This document shows, in pieces, positions 47,003 to 54,387 of a DNA stretch of 64,000 nucleotides (position 1 is the stretch's first letter; each line of letters opens with the position of its first letter). The notes below the pieces were generated by a model. The model searched no databases. It worked only from the letters and a program-made list of their open reading frames with translations, and had not been told where the DNA came from. Source of the DNA: Marinobacter sp. es.048 (GTDB lineage Bacteria; Pseudomonadota; Gammaproteobacteria; Pseudomonadales; Oleiphilaceae); contig NZ_FYFA01000001.1 of NCBI RefSeq assembly GCF_900188435.1, positions 992,001 through 1,056,000 of the forward strand, in the 5' to 3' direction. The translations under genes and the position numbers were made by a program.

Positions 47003-48079
47003 TTACTCGACTTCGGCCATGGTGTTGAGGTAGGCACGCTCGGAAATGTTGGTGTAAGCGCGGCTCTTCTCAAGATAGTCGTGCTGGGACTCGATGATCT
47101 TGGCGGCCATGTCGCTTTCGGCCGCTGCTTCATCAAGCAGTTTGTTATTGGCCGCGTACATCGCGTCAAAGATATCGTCCGGGAAACGCTTGATCTGGAC
47201 ATTCGGATGCTCTTCGCGAATGTTTGCCCAGGCTTCTGCGTTGGCGTGCTGGGAGTGGACCAGCATATCGTAGGAAGCTGTGCGCATTGCAACACGCATG
47301 ATTTCCTGCAGGTCTGCCGGAAGCTTTTCCCAAACCCGCTTGTTCACCAGGAACTGAAGCTCGGTAGCAGGCTCGTGCCAGCCGGTGTAGTAGTAGTCAG
47401 CAATCTGCTGGAAACCAAGGCGCAGATCCAGCGCCGGGCCTACCCACTCGACGGCGTCGATGGTGTTGCGCTCGAGGGCTGTGTAGAGTTCGCCCGGAGC
47501 GATGTTGGTAGGGTTAACGCCAACTTCTGCGAATACTTCACCGGCGAAACCGGGGATGCGCATCTTGAGACCCTGAAGGTCTTCCAGTGAGTTGATTTCC
47601 TTGCGGAACCAGCCACCCATCTGGACGCCGGTGTTACCGCCCGGGAAAGACAGCATGTTGTGAGGCTCGTAAACCTCCTGCATCAGCTCCATGCCGCCGC
47701 CGTGGTAGAACCAGGCGTACTGCTCCATGGCGTTCATGCCGAACGGCATGCTGGTGAAGAACAGGGTCTCTGGAACCTTGCCCTTCCAGTAGTAGGAAGC
47801 GGAGTGGCCCATGTCGTACTGACCAGCCTTGACCATATCGAAGATGCCAAGGGGCGCTTTGTGCTTGTTCGACGAATCGATACGGACTTTCAGGCGTCCA
47901 TCAGACATTTTCTCTACGGTTTCGGCAAAGCGCTTGGTGGTATCACCAAAAATCGGGAAGTTTGGCCCCCAGGTTTCTGCGAGGCGGAGTGTAAAGGTGT
48001 CTTGGGCGAGCGCCTGTGTGGAGGCAAAGGTTGTTGCGACAGCCAACACAGCCGCGGAAAGAACAGAACGGATCTTCAT
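47003..48079 (-). CDS. dctP: TRAP transporter substrate-binding protein
   Basis: A 358-residue periplasmic protein with signal peptide (SAAVLAVATTFASTQALAQ). It has DctP-family segments: LAETWGPNFPIF, MVKAGQYDMGHSASYYW, GGWFRKEINSLEDLQGLKMRIPG, EVGVNPTNIAPGELYTALERNTIDA and VEWVGP. The conserved Arg in KMRIPG binds the carboxylate of the ligand in the family. EWVGP fits the group that binds aromatic or 2-oxo acids, but the ligand here is unknown. It is the first gene of dctPQM. Confidence 0.93.
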   Translation of the reverse strand: MKIRSVLSAAVLAVATTFASTQALAQDTFTLRLAETWGPNFPIFGDTTKRFAETVEKMSDGRLKVRIDSSNKHKAPLGIFDMVKAGQYDMGHSASYYWKGKVPETLFFTSMPFGMNAMEQYAWFYHGGGMELMQEVYEPHNMLSFPGGNTGVQMGGWFRKEINSLEDLQGLKMRIPGFAGEVFAEVGVNPTNIAPGELYTALERNTIDAVEWVGPALDLRLGFQQIADYYYTGWHEPATELQFLVNKRVWEKLPADLQEIMRVAMRTASYDMLVHSQHANAEAWANIREEHPNVQIKRFPDDIFDAMYAANNKLLDEAAAESDMAAKIIESQHDYLEKSRAYTNISERAYLNTMAEVE

Positions 48080-48200
48080 TGCTCTTCTATCCTCTTATCT
48101 TTTTTGTGGGTCGAGGGTTCCCCTTTTGGGGAAAAACCACTCTTGATGCTAGTTCACGTTAGCAATTATCGTTAACAAACGAAATCAAAAACCGCTGGTT

Positions 48201-48218
48201 GTACGACCTTGGTCGTAC
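48201..48218. promoter_or_regulatory. 18-bp perfect palindrome upstream of dctP
   Basis: GTACGACC-TT-GGTCGTAC at 48201-48218 is a perfect inverted repeat in the 145-base gap between the ferritin-like gene and dctP. It is about 120 bases upstream of the dctP ATG and six bases after the stop of the gene before. It could be a dimeric regulator site for dctPQM; no U-run follows it, so it is a poor terminator. Confidence 0.5.
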
Positions 48219-48224
48219 TGAGGA

Positions 48225-48683
48225 TCAGAGGTCTTCCATTCGACCAATCTGGCTGGCCAAACGCATCGCCTCGTGCTCTTCCAGAGCCAGAAGGTCTTCC
48301 AGCAGTGACTTGGCTTCGGGGATTTCCGCCTTCCCGATCAGGGAATCGTAGAGATCCATCACCTGGTCGTGGAAACTGAATACCTCTTTGGCGATGTCAG
48401 CGAACGACATTGAGGCGTAGTGACTATATGAATCAGCACTGGCCCTGATCGGTTTGTGGTTCAGGTAGTCATACATGCGGGTATGCATGGCTTTGTAATC
48501 AGCCTGCTTCTCGAATTCAGTGACGGCTTTTTCAAGCGTGGCTTCGTGGCCAGCAAGATAGTCAAGCAGCGCGCTGGCACGTTCGTCGTTGTTCAGTTTG
48601 GCGGATTCCTTCAGGCACCGTGACAGATGCGCGTGCAGCTGTCGGGTCCATTCGATAAGGTCTTCGAACGTTTTGATCTCCAT
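48225..48683 (-). CDS. ferritin-like/hemerythrin-like helical protein
   Basis: A 152-residue soluble, all-helical protein with metal-ligand-like positions spread over four helices: His in RQLHAHLS, GHEATLEKAVTEFE, FSFHDQVMDLYD and ALEEHEAMRLAS. This resembles ferritin-like or rubrerythrin-type diiron bundles, without the rubredoxin domain. I do not recognise a named family. It precedes the TRAP operon on the same strand, but a palindrome lies between. The role may be iron or stress related; this is inference. Confidence 0.5.
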   Translation of the reverse strand: MEIKTFEDLIEWTRQLHAHLSRCLKESAKLNNDERASALLDYLAGHEATLEKAVTEFEKQADYKAMHTRMYDYLNHKPIRASADSYSHYASMSFADIAKEVFSFHDQVMDLYDSLIGKAEIPEAKSLLEDLLALEEHEAMRLASQIGRMEDL

Positions 48684-48801
48684 CGCATTGCTCCTTGCCG
48701 GGCAGATTGTTTGTAGTTGGCTTTACCGATAAGTCTAGTCAAAATTAGAGGTTATAGGGTACCTCACTCGGACTCGGGAAGCAGCGGAGCGGAAATTGGC
48801 C

Positions 48802-49869
48802 ATGACAACGACACTCGGCATCATCGAAGGATTCTACGGCCCCATGTGGACCTGGCAGGAGCGACGGCAGCTGGTCCGCACCCTTGCGCCCCACGGTTAC
48901 GGGTTCTATCTCTATGCCCCCAAGGCCGATGCCTTCCTGCGTCGAAAATGGCAGCAACCACATCCGCCAGCCATGGCCTCGGAGCTGGCTGAGTTCTCCC
49001 GATTCTGCCGGCATGAAGGGGTGCGTTTCGGGGTAGGGCTGAGCCCGTTCGAAGTATTCAATCGGTTTGATGACGAGGCTCGTGCAGCTTTGGCAGACAA
49101 ACTCGCCTTGCTGGAACGCATCGGGATAGACGAGTTGGCGATTCTGTTCGACGACATGCGGTCCGATACTCCGGACCTTGCCACTGCCCAGGCGGACATT
49201 GTGCACTGGATCTGTGATCGCACCTCGATCAAACAGCTGAGTGTCTGCCCCAGCTATTATTCCGATGATCCGGTTCTCGACCGAGTGTTCGGGGAGCGTC
49301 CGGCGGATTATCTGGAGACGCTCGGGCGCAAGCTGGACCACTCGGTGAACGTGTTCTGGACCGGGGAGGAAGTGTGTTCCCGGGAAGTGTCACCCGGCCA
49401 TCTGAAACGTGTCGGAGACCTGCTTGGCCGCAAGCCGGTGCTCTGGGACAATTACCCGGTCAACGACGGCGACCGGATGTCGCAACATCTGCATCTGCGA
49501 GCCTTCACCGGACGACCGGCGGCCAACGCGGCGCACCTTGCCGGCCATGGTATCAATCCGGCTCTGCAGCCCACGCTGACGGCCATCCCGGCTATCACGC
49601 TGGCGGAGTCCTATCGCCTGGGGCCCTCTTATCAATATGGACAGGCGTTCCGCCATGTCGCCCGCGAGGTGCTGGGCAGGGAGTTGGCAGCGCAGCTGCA
49701 TGCGGATCTACTGGTCCTGCAGGACGCCGGGCTTGGCCGGATCAGCGATGAAAAGCGACAGAGTCTGCAACATACCTACGATGCGTTTGACCACCCTGCA
49801 GCCAACGAGATCCTGCGCTGGCTGGCGGGTGAATATCAGGTGACCGATGAGATGGTGGCCACGCAGTAG
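48802..49869 (+). CDS. GH84-type beta-N-acetylglucosaminidase (O-GlcNAcase-like)
   Basis: A 355-residue protein consisting of the catalytic NAGidase barrel alone. It begins with LGIIEGFYGPMWTWQERRQL, the diagnostic GH84 start. Next come YLYAPKADAFLRRKW, and the catalytic Asp pair in ILFDDM (about residues 117-120). VFWTGEEVCS and LWDNYPVNDG are further GH84 segments. No signal peptide, so likely cytoplasmic. Substrate-assisted cleavage of beta-GlcNAc is expected. Substrates in bacteria are poorly known. ATG at 48802 is preferred over a TTG two codons earlier. Confidence 0.88.
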   Translation: MTTTLGIIEGFYGPMWTWQERRQLVRTLAPHGYGFYLYAPKADAFLRRKWQQPHPPAMASELAEFSRFCRHEGVRFGVGLSPFEVFNRFDDEARAALADKLALLERIGIDELAILFDDMRSDTPDLATAQADIVHWICDRTSIKQLSVCPSYYSDDPVLDRVFGERPADYLETLGRKLDHSVNVFWTGEEVCSREVSPGHLKRVGDLLGRKPVLWDNYPVNDGDRMSQHLHLRAFTGRPAANAAHLAGHGINPALQPTLTAIPAITLAESYRLGPSYQYGQAFRHVAREVLGRELAAQLHADLLVLQDAGLGRISDEKRQSLQHTYDAFDHPAANEILRWLAGEYQVTDEMVATQ

Positions 49870-49878
49870 GCGGGTGGA

Positions 49879-50589
49879 CTATCGAAGGTAATATTCGACA
49901 GTTGAGACCACCCGAACGGTTTTTACCGGCTGTTGTTGCTCCATGATGCCCGGCGCCTGATCCCGGGCCAGAATCTGGAAAACGCCCTGGTTGGCGCGTC
50001 GCAGCCCCCCGAGTTCCGCTTTCGCATCCTGGGCGAACTGGTCGGCAGCTTCCCGGGCCGATGCCGTGGCCTCGGCAATCATCTCCGGCTTGATGTCGTT
50101 GAGCCCGTTAAATACGTACGTCGGGCCGGACGGGCCGTAGTCCGAAGACAGCACTACTCCGGAGTCCACCAGTTCACTGACACCCTGGGCTGCCTGCCGG
50201 ATTCGGTCGATGTCAGTACTGCGCACCATCAGCGTCTGGCTGATGATGAACTTCTGCTCTCCGTTGTTGGCCTGGTAGGGGTTGGCCCGGGTATCGGTGA
50301 CATCCAGACGCTGGAGTTCGACCGCATTCTGGTCAATGGCCTGCAGTTTGAGGAACGCCATGATCGCGTCCCGGCTGCTTCTGGCCCTTTCCTGGGCCTC
50401 ACTCAGGGACGCGCCGGTGGCGACAAAGCGGATGGGCCACAAGGCCAGATCGGCATTCACTTCCCGTTCAGCCACGCCTTTAACGGTCACGTAGCGGTCG
50501 CCCGTGCGCAGATCGGTCAGGCCATTGCCAATCAGGACGGCAGAAATGATGGCACTGACGCCTAGAATCACTGAGGCAAAAAGTTTCAT
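49879..50589 (-). CDS. SIMPL domain (DUF541) exported protein
   Basis: A 236-residue protein with an N-terminal hydrophobic segment (ILGVSAIISAVLIGNGL) that acts as signal peptide or anchor. The SIMPL domain follows: VTVKGVAEREVNADLALWPI, then ANPYQANNGEQKFIISQTLMVRS, GPTYVFNGLNDIKPEMIAEA and EYYLR. The function is not established beyond periplasmic localisation of family members. It converges on the GH84 gene and diverges from the macro-domain gene. Confidence 0.85.
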   Translation of the reverse strand: MKLFASVILGVSAIISAVLIGNGLTDLRTGDRYVTVKGVAEREVNADLALWPIRFVATGASLSEAQERARSSRDAIMAFLKLQAIDQNAVELQRLDVTDTRANPYQANNGEQKFIISQTLMVRSTDIDRIRQAAQGVSELVDSGVVLSSDYGPSGPTYVFNGLNDIKPEMIAEATASAREAADQFAQDAKAELGGLRRANQGVFQILARDQAPGIMEQQQPVKTVRVVSTVEYYLR

Positions 50590-50705
50590 GGGGTGTCCCT
50601 GTGTTAAGTCACCGGAATGTTCCGGAAAGCGTCCGGTGTCTGGCTGCTATCCTGAGGTCATGGTCAAGATTAGCGTTTCACGTCCCAAGCGAAAAGGAAG
50701 GAAGC

Positions 50706-51245
50706 ATGACGGTTGTGAAAGTTGAGTGTGTCAGAGGAAACATTGCTGAACAGCGGGATATGGATGTGATCGTCAATGCTGCCAACGCCGAACTGTTACC
50801 AGGTAGTGGCGTGGCAGGTGCCATACACAGCGCCGCCGGAACGGGGCTGGCAGAGGAATGCCGAGCGCTGGCTCCGATCAGGCCGGGGCAGGCTGTCATA
50901 AGCTCAGCTCACCAGCTACCAAACCAGCACGTGATCCACTGTCTGGGGCCGGTGTACGGGGTCGACGAGCCATCCGACCGTTTGCTGGCCGAGTGCTTCA
51001 GAAATGCCCTGTTGCTGGCAGATCGGCATGAGCTGACGTCCATCGCCTTTCCTGCCATCTCCACCGGGGTTTTCGGCTATCCATTGCGGGATGCGGCGGA
51101 AGTGGCCATGAAGGCTGTGGTCGACACCCTTGAGGACCTCAACTGCGTTCGCTTTGTCCGGTTCGTGCTGTTCAGCGATCAGGATCTTTCGGTGTTTAAT
51201 AAAGCCCTCGGGGTTGAATCGAGACTGTCTGGCCGTCAGCGGTAG
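50706..51245 (+). CDS. macro-domain ADP-ribose hydrolase (YmdB-like)
   Basis: A 179-residue macro domain. It shows CVRGNIAEQRDMDVIVNAAN, GSGVAGAIHSAAG (the loop around the distal ribose), CLGPVYG and AFPAISTGVFGYPL for the phosphate loop. These are the residues of O-acetyl-ADP-ribose deacetylases or mono-ADP-ribosyl hydrolases. GGAAGG lies before the ATG at 50706; the longer frame is not needed. The nearby genes give no clue to a partner ADP-ribosyltransferase. Confidence 0.88.
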   Translation: MTVVKVECVRGNIAEQRDMDVIVNAANAELLPGSGVAGAIHSAAGTGLAEECRALAPIRPGQAVISSAHQLPNQHVIHCLGPVYGVDEPSDRLLAECFRNALLLADRHELTSIAFPAISTGVFGYPLRDAAEVAMKAVVDTLEDLNCVRFVRFVLFSDQDLSVFNKALGVESRLSGRQR

Positions 51246-51248
51246 TTT

Positions 51249-52247
51249 TCAGTCACAGGCCGTGTCGGTCGATCGACGAAAACGGGCTTTCATGGCTTCG
51301 CGCTCCCGCTCGGCATCCCGGAATTCGTCAGGCAGTGGCTGAATGAAGTAGATGAAGTCGCCCTTCGAGCGATTCTCTTCCAGGGGTGGATCGTTGTCTT
51401 CTGGCGACCAGAATGCCGGGCTGATTACGACAATAGAGAGTTTCGGCTCCCGCTGTTTCAGCAGAGCGACGGTGCCCAGGCCATCTTCACTGTGAAACGT
51501 GCCGGTCAGGTGCAGAACCTGATACTCCGGGTGCTCTGCCCGCGCCTGAAGAATACGCGTTGCCATGGTGTTGTCCCTGAGCAACTGGGCTTTGTAGGTG
51601 TTCTCCATCCGCTCGCTCATGGTGTTGTCAGCCTGGTGGCTGGCGCCGATGGCAGCCATAAACTTCTCCCGGTAGGCGGGGGTGTCCATGAAGGGATCGG
51701 CCGGTAACTTCTGCTTCAGGGTGTCGGAAATACGATCGAGGTAATCCGGGCCTTTGCGGCCAACACAGCGGACAACGTTTGCTGGCGCATTGGCCGCTAT
51801 TACCAGCAGAACCTGCCGGCGCGCAAACTCCACCAGTGGTCGATAGGAGGCGCGGTAATTGTCCCAGGCTTCGGCGTCTTCGATCATTTCAGTTTCGCCG
51901 ATCTCTCCCTGCAGATAGTGGTTCAGCTCGTCCTGACGATCCAGATTGAACTGCTCCATGCTGAGAACCTGCTGCGGCTGCTGTCGAAACAGGGCCATCT
52001 GAAGCCGGGATTGCAGGAGGTGTGAGCCATGGTGCCCGTGGTATTCTCCGACGACCACAACATCGACGTCGGCGAGTTGCTGCGCCAGTTCTTCCGGAGA
52101 GAGGACGGTATTGTTTTCCGGTTGTACCAACCGGGCATCGTACTGGGTTTGCGGTGCCGTCAGTGTTACTTCCGGGGCTTTTGAAGAAGGCATGGCGGTG
52201 CATCCGTTCAGAGCAGCAATTAGCAGGGCTGGCGCGTAAAGTTTCAT
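51249..52247 (-). CDS. ChaN-family haem-related lipoprotein
   Basis: A 332-residue lipoprotein with lipobox LIAALNGC (Cys16). The ChaN-type domain shows DVVVVGEYHGHHGSHLLQ, LSMEQFNLDRQDELNHYL, and HLTGTFHSEDGLG, with the conserved His/Glu positions. Family members bind haem as dimers in Campylobacter. The outer membrane is the likely location. It converges on the macro-domain gene with three bases between. Confidence 0.85.
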   Translation of the reverse strand: MKLYAPALLIAALNGCTAMPSSKAPEVTLTAPQTQYDARLVQPENNTVLSPEELAQQLADVDVVVVGEYHGHHGSHLLQSRLQMALFRQQPQQVLSMEQFNLDRQDELNHYLQGEIGETEMIEDAEAWDNYRASYRPLVEFARRQVLLVIAANAPANVVRCVGRKGPDYLDRISDTLKQKLPADPFMDTPAYREKFMAAIGASHQADNTMSERMENTYKAQLLRDNTMATRILQARAEHPEYQVLHLTGTFHSEDGLGTVALLKQREPKLSIVVISPAFWSPEDNDPPLEENRSKGDFIYFIQPLPDEFRDAEREREAMKARFRRSTDTACD

Positions 52248-52272
52248 GGTAGTCCTTACGTTTCGAGCGCTG

Positions 52273-52452
52273 TCAGGATCTCTTTTTGCGTTCTTCGCGC
52301 CAGTCTGGCCCCAATCGTTCTTCCACGTATTCCCGAATAAATTGGCGCACTCTCTGGGAGGGCGTTACATCCTCCAGTTTACACAGTTCTTCAAAGGCGG
52401 ACTTTTTTTCCGGGTCGATCAGCAGCGTCAGGCGGGCAGTGCGTTTTTCCAT
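52273..52452 (-). CDS. small ribbon-helix-helix (CopG-like) protein
   Basis: A 59-residue protein of RHH type: a beta strand (ARLTLLIDP), helix (EKKSAFEELCKLEDV), turn TPSQRV, and helix (RQFIREYVEERL). It lacks an adjoining toxin gene and may bind DNA as a dimer. A GTG at 52467 would add five residues; neither start has a strong ribosome site. It lies just upstream of the ChaN-like gene (25 bases) on the same strand. Confidence 0.65.
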   Translation of the reverse strand: MEKRTARLTLLIDPEKKSAFEELCKLEDVTPSQRVRQFIREYVEERLGPDWREERKKRS

Positions 52453-52564
52453 GGGGTTGTTCTTCACTTCCGGTGATTTGCGGGCATGTTAATCAAATTA
52501 ACATTGAATGAATATAATATGAGCATATAATTTACAGGCATCAGTTGCAATTAACGAGTTCTTC

Positions 52565-54316
52565 ATGCCGCATCGCGCCCACCTGTTTTCACTCCGGATG
52601 GCCCACGCATTCCGGGAAGCCTGTATTGATGAGCCCTATCGGGGCCGCCGTTTCCTGCGCGACCTGATGGCCGGTGTAACCGTGGGCATTATTGCCATAC
52701 CACTGGCCATGGCGCTGGCGATCGCCAGTGGTGTTGCGCCGCAATACGGGCTCTATACCGCCATTATTGCCGGATTTGTGATTGCGCTGACCGGCGGCAG
52801 TCGGTTCAGTATCTCCGGCCCCACCGCCGCCTTCGTTGTCATTCTGTACCCCATTGCCCAGAGCTACGGCCTGGGTGGTTTGCTGCTGGCCACCCTGATG
52901 TCGGGCGTTTTGCTGATTCTCATGGCACTGATGCGGCTGGGGCGCTTCATTGAATACATTCCCGAGTCGGTAACTCTCGGGTTCACCGGGGGCATTGCAG
53001 TGGTGATTGCCACTCTACAGATACGGGATCTTCTGGGTCTCCCGGTTGGCGATATGCCTGAACACTATTGGGACAAGCTGGCCCTGCTGGCAGGTGCGCT
53101 GCCGGAATTTGATGGCATGAGCACACTCGTGGCAGGCGTTACCCTTGCCTGCATGTTGCTCTGGCCACGTTTGAAAACACCGGTGCCACCGCACCTGCCG
53201 GCGGTGGTGATCGGAAGTCTGCTTGCGCTCTGGTTGAATGCCCAGGGCGCTGTTATCGATACCATTGGTTCAAGGTTCAGCTATCTCCTGCCGGACGGCA
53301 CCGAGGGCGCGGGTATTCCACCTTTTTTGCCGGAATTCGCCTGGCCGTGGCAGCAGGCAGGGGCATCGGGCGAACCTGTAGGATTGTCATGGTCTTTGGT
53401 CCGGGATCTGCTGCCGGCAGCCTTTGCCATCGCCATGCTCGGCGCGATCGAGTCCCTCCTGTGTGCCGTGGTGCTTGATGGCATGACCGGCAAGCGCCAC
53501 AGCGCCAACAGCGAGCTGATGGGGCAGGGTCTTGGCAACATCATCACGCCGTTTTTCGGCGGTATTACCGCGACGGCCGCCATTGCTCGCTCGGCCGCCA
53601 ATTACCGTGCCGGCGCCGAGTCCCCGGTCTCCGCAATGGTTCATTCTCTGGTGGTGATGCTGGCACTGGTTTCGCTGGCGGGCCTTCTGGCGTATCTGCC
53701 CATGCCAGCCATGGCGGCTCTGCTGATTGTGGTGGCCTGGAATATGAGTGAGGCGCCCAAGTCGCTGCACCTGCTGAAAACGGCTCCACGCAGCGACATT
53801 CTGGTTTTTGTCACCTGCTTTTCGCTCACGGTGTTGCTGGACATGGTGATTGCCATCACCACCGGGATTTTGCTGGCGGCGGTCCTGTTCATGCGGGAAA
53901 TGGCGCAGATGACCAGGGTCACGGATATTACCCTCAGCAAGCGAATTGCTGGCTCCCGTCTGCCCGAGGGCTGGCAGGTGTTCAAGATCAACGGCCCACT
54001 GTTCTTTGCTGCTGCCGACCGGATTTTCGGGGAGCTGGCGGTGCTGTCCCGGAATGCCCGGGGATTCATTCTCTACATGGACGGCGTTACGATTCTTGAT
54101 GCCGGTGGGCTGTCTGCCCTGAACAAGCTCATTGCCACCTGTGAAAGGGACGGCACGCAGATGGTCATTGCCGATCTCCAGTTCCAGCCGCTGAGAACCC
54201 TCGCCCGCGCCGGTGTCACACCGGTGCCTGGCGTTAGCCGCTATACTTCCTCCCTGGAAGACGCCTTGCGCCTGATCAGTCAACCCGCCCCTGAATCTGA
54301 TCAGTCCTCCAGATAA
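52565..54316 (+). CDS. SulP family inorganic anion transporter with STAS domain
   Basis: A 583-residue SLC26/SulP protein. The membrane part has LMAGVTVGIIAIPLAMALA, SRFSISGPTAAFVVILYPI, PESVTLGFTGGIAVVIA and further helices up to about residue 440. The cytoplasmic STAS domain (about 455-570) shows INGPLFFAAADRIFG and DGVTILDAGGLSALN. Members move sulfate, bicarbonate or other anions, often with sodium. The substrate is not clear. The gene is followed after 71 bases by the channel gene. Confidence 0.92.
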   Translation: MPHRAHLFSLRMAHAFREACIDEPYRGRRFLRDLMAGVTVGIIAIPLAMALAIASGVAPQYGLYTAIIAGFVIALTGGSRFSISGPTAAFVVILYPIAQSYGLGGLLLATLMSGVLLILMALMRLGRFIEYIPESVTLGFTGGIAVVIATLQIRDLLGLPVGDMPEHYWDKLALLAGALPEFDGMSTLVAGVTLACMLLWPRLKTPVPPHLPAVVIGSLLALWLNAQGAVIDTIGSRFSYLLPDGTEGAGIPPFLPEFAWPWQQAGASGEPVGLSWSLVRDLLPAAFAIAMLGAIESLLCAVVLDGMTGKRHSANSELMGQGLGNIITPFFGGITATAAIARSAANYRAGAESPVSAMVHSLVVMLALVSLAGLLAYLPMPAMAALLIVVAWNMSEAPKSLHLLKTAPRSDILVFVTCFSLTVLLDMVIAITTGILLAAVLFMREMAQMTRVTDITLSKRIAGSRLPEGWQVFKINGPLFFAAADRIFGELAVLSRNARGFILYMDGVTILDAGGLSALNKLIATCERDGTQMVIADLQFQPLRTLARAGVTPVPGVSRYTSSLEDALRLISQPAPESDQSSR

Positions 54317-54387
54317 GACATTGATTCTTAAACTTTCCGGATGGTTTACCCTTAGGCGATGAGAATGCTCCGAAAAAGAGGAATACC

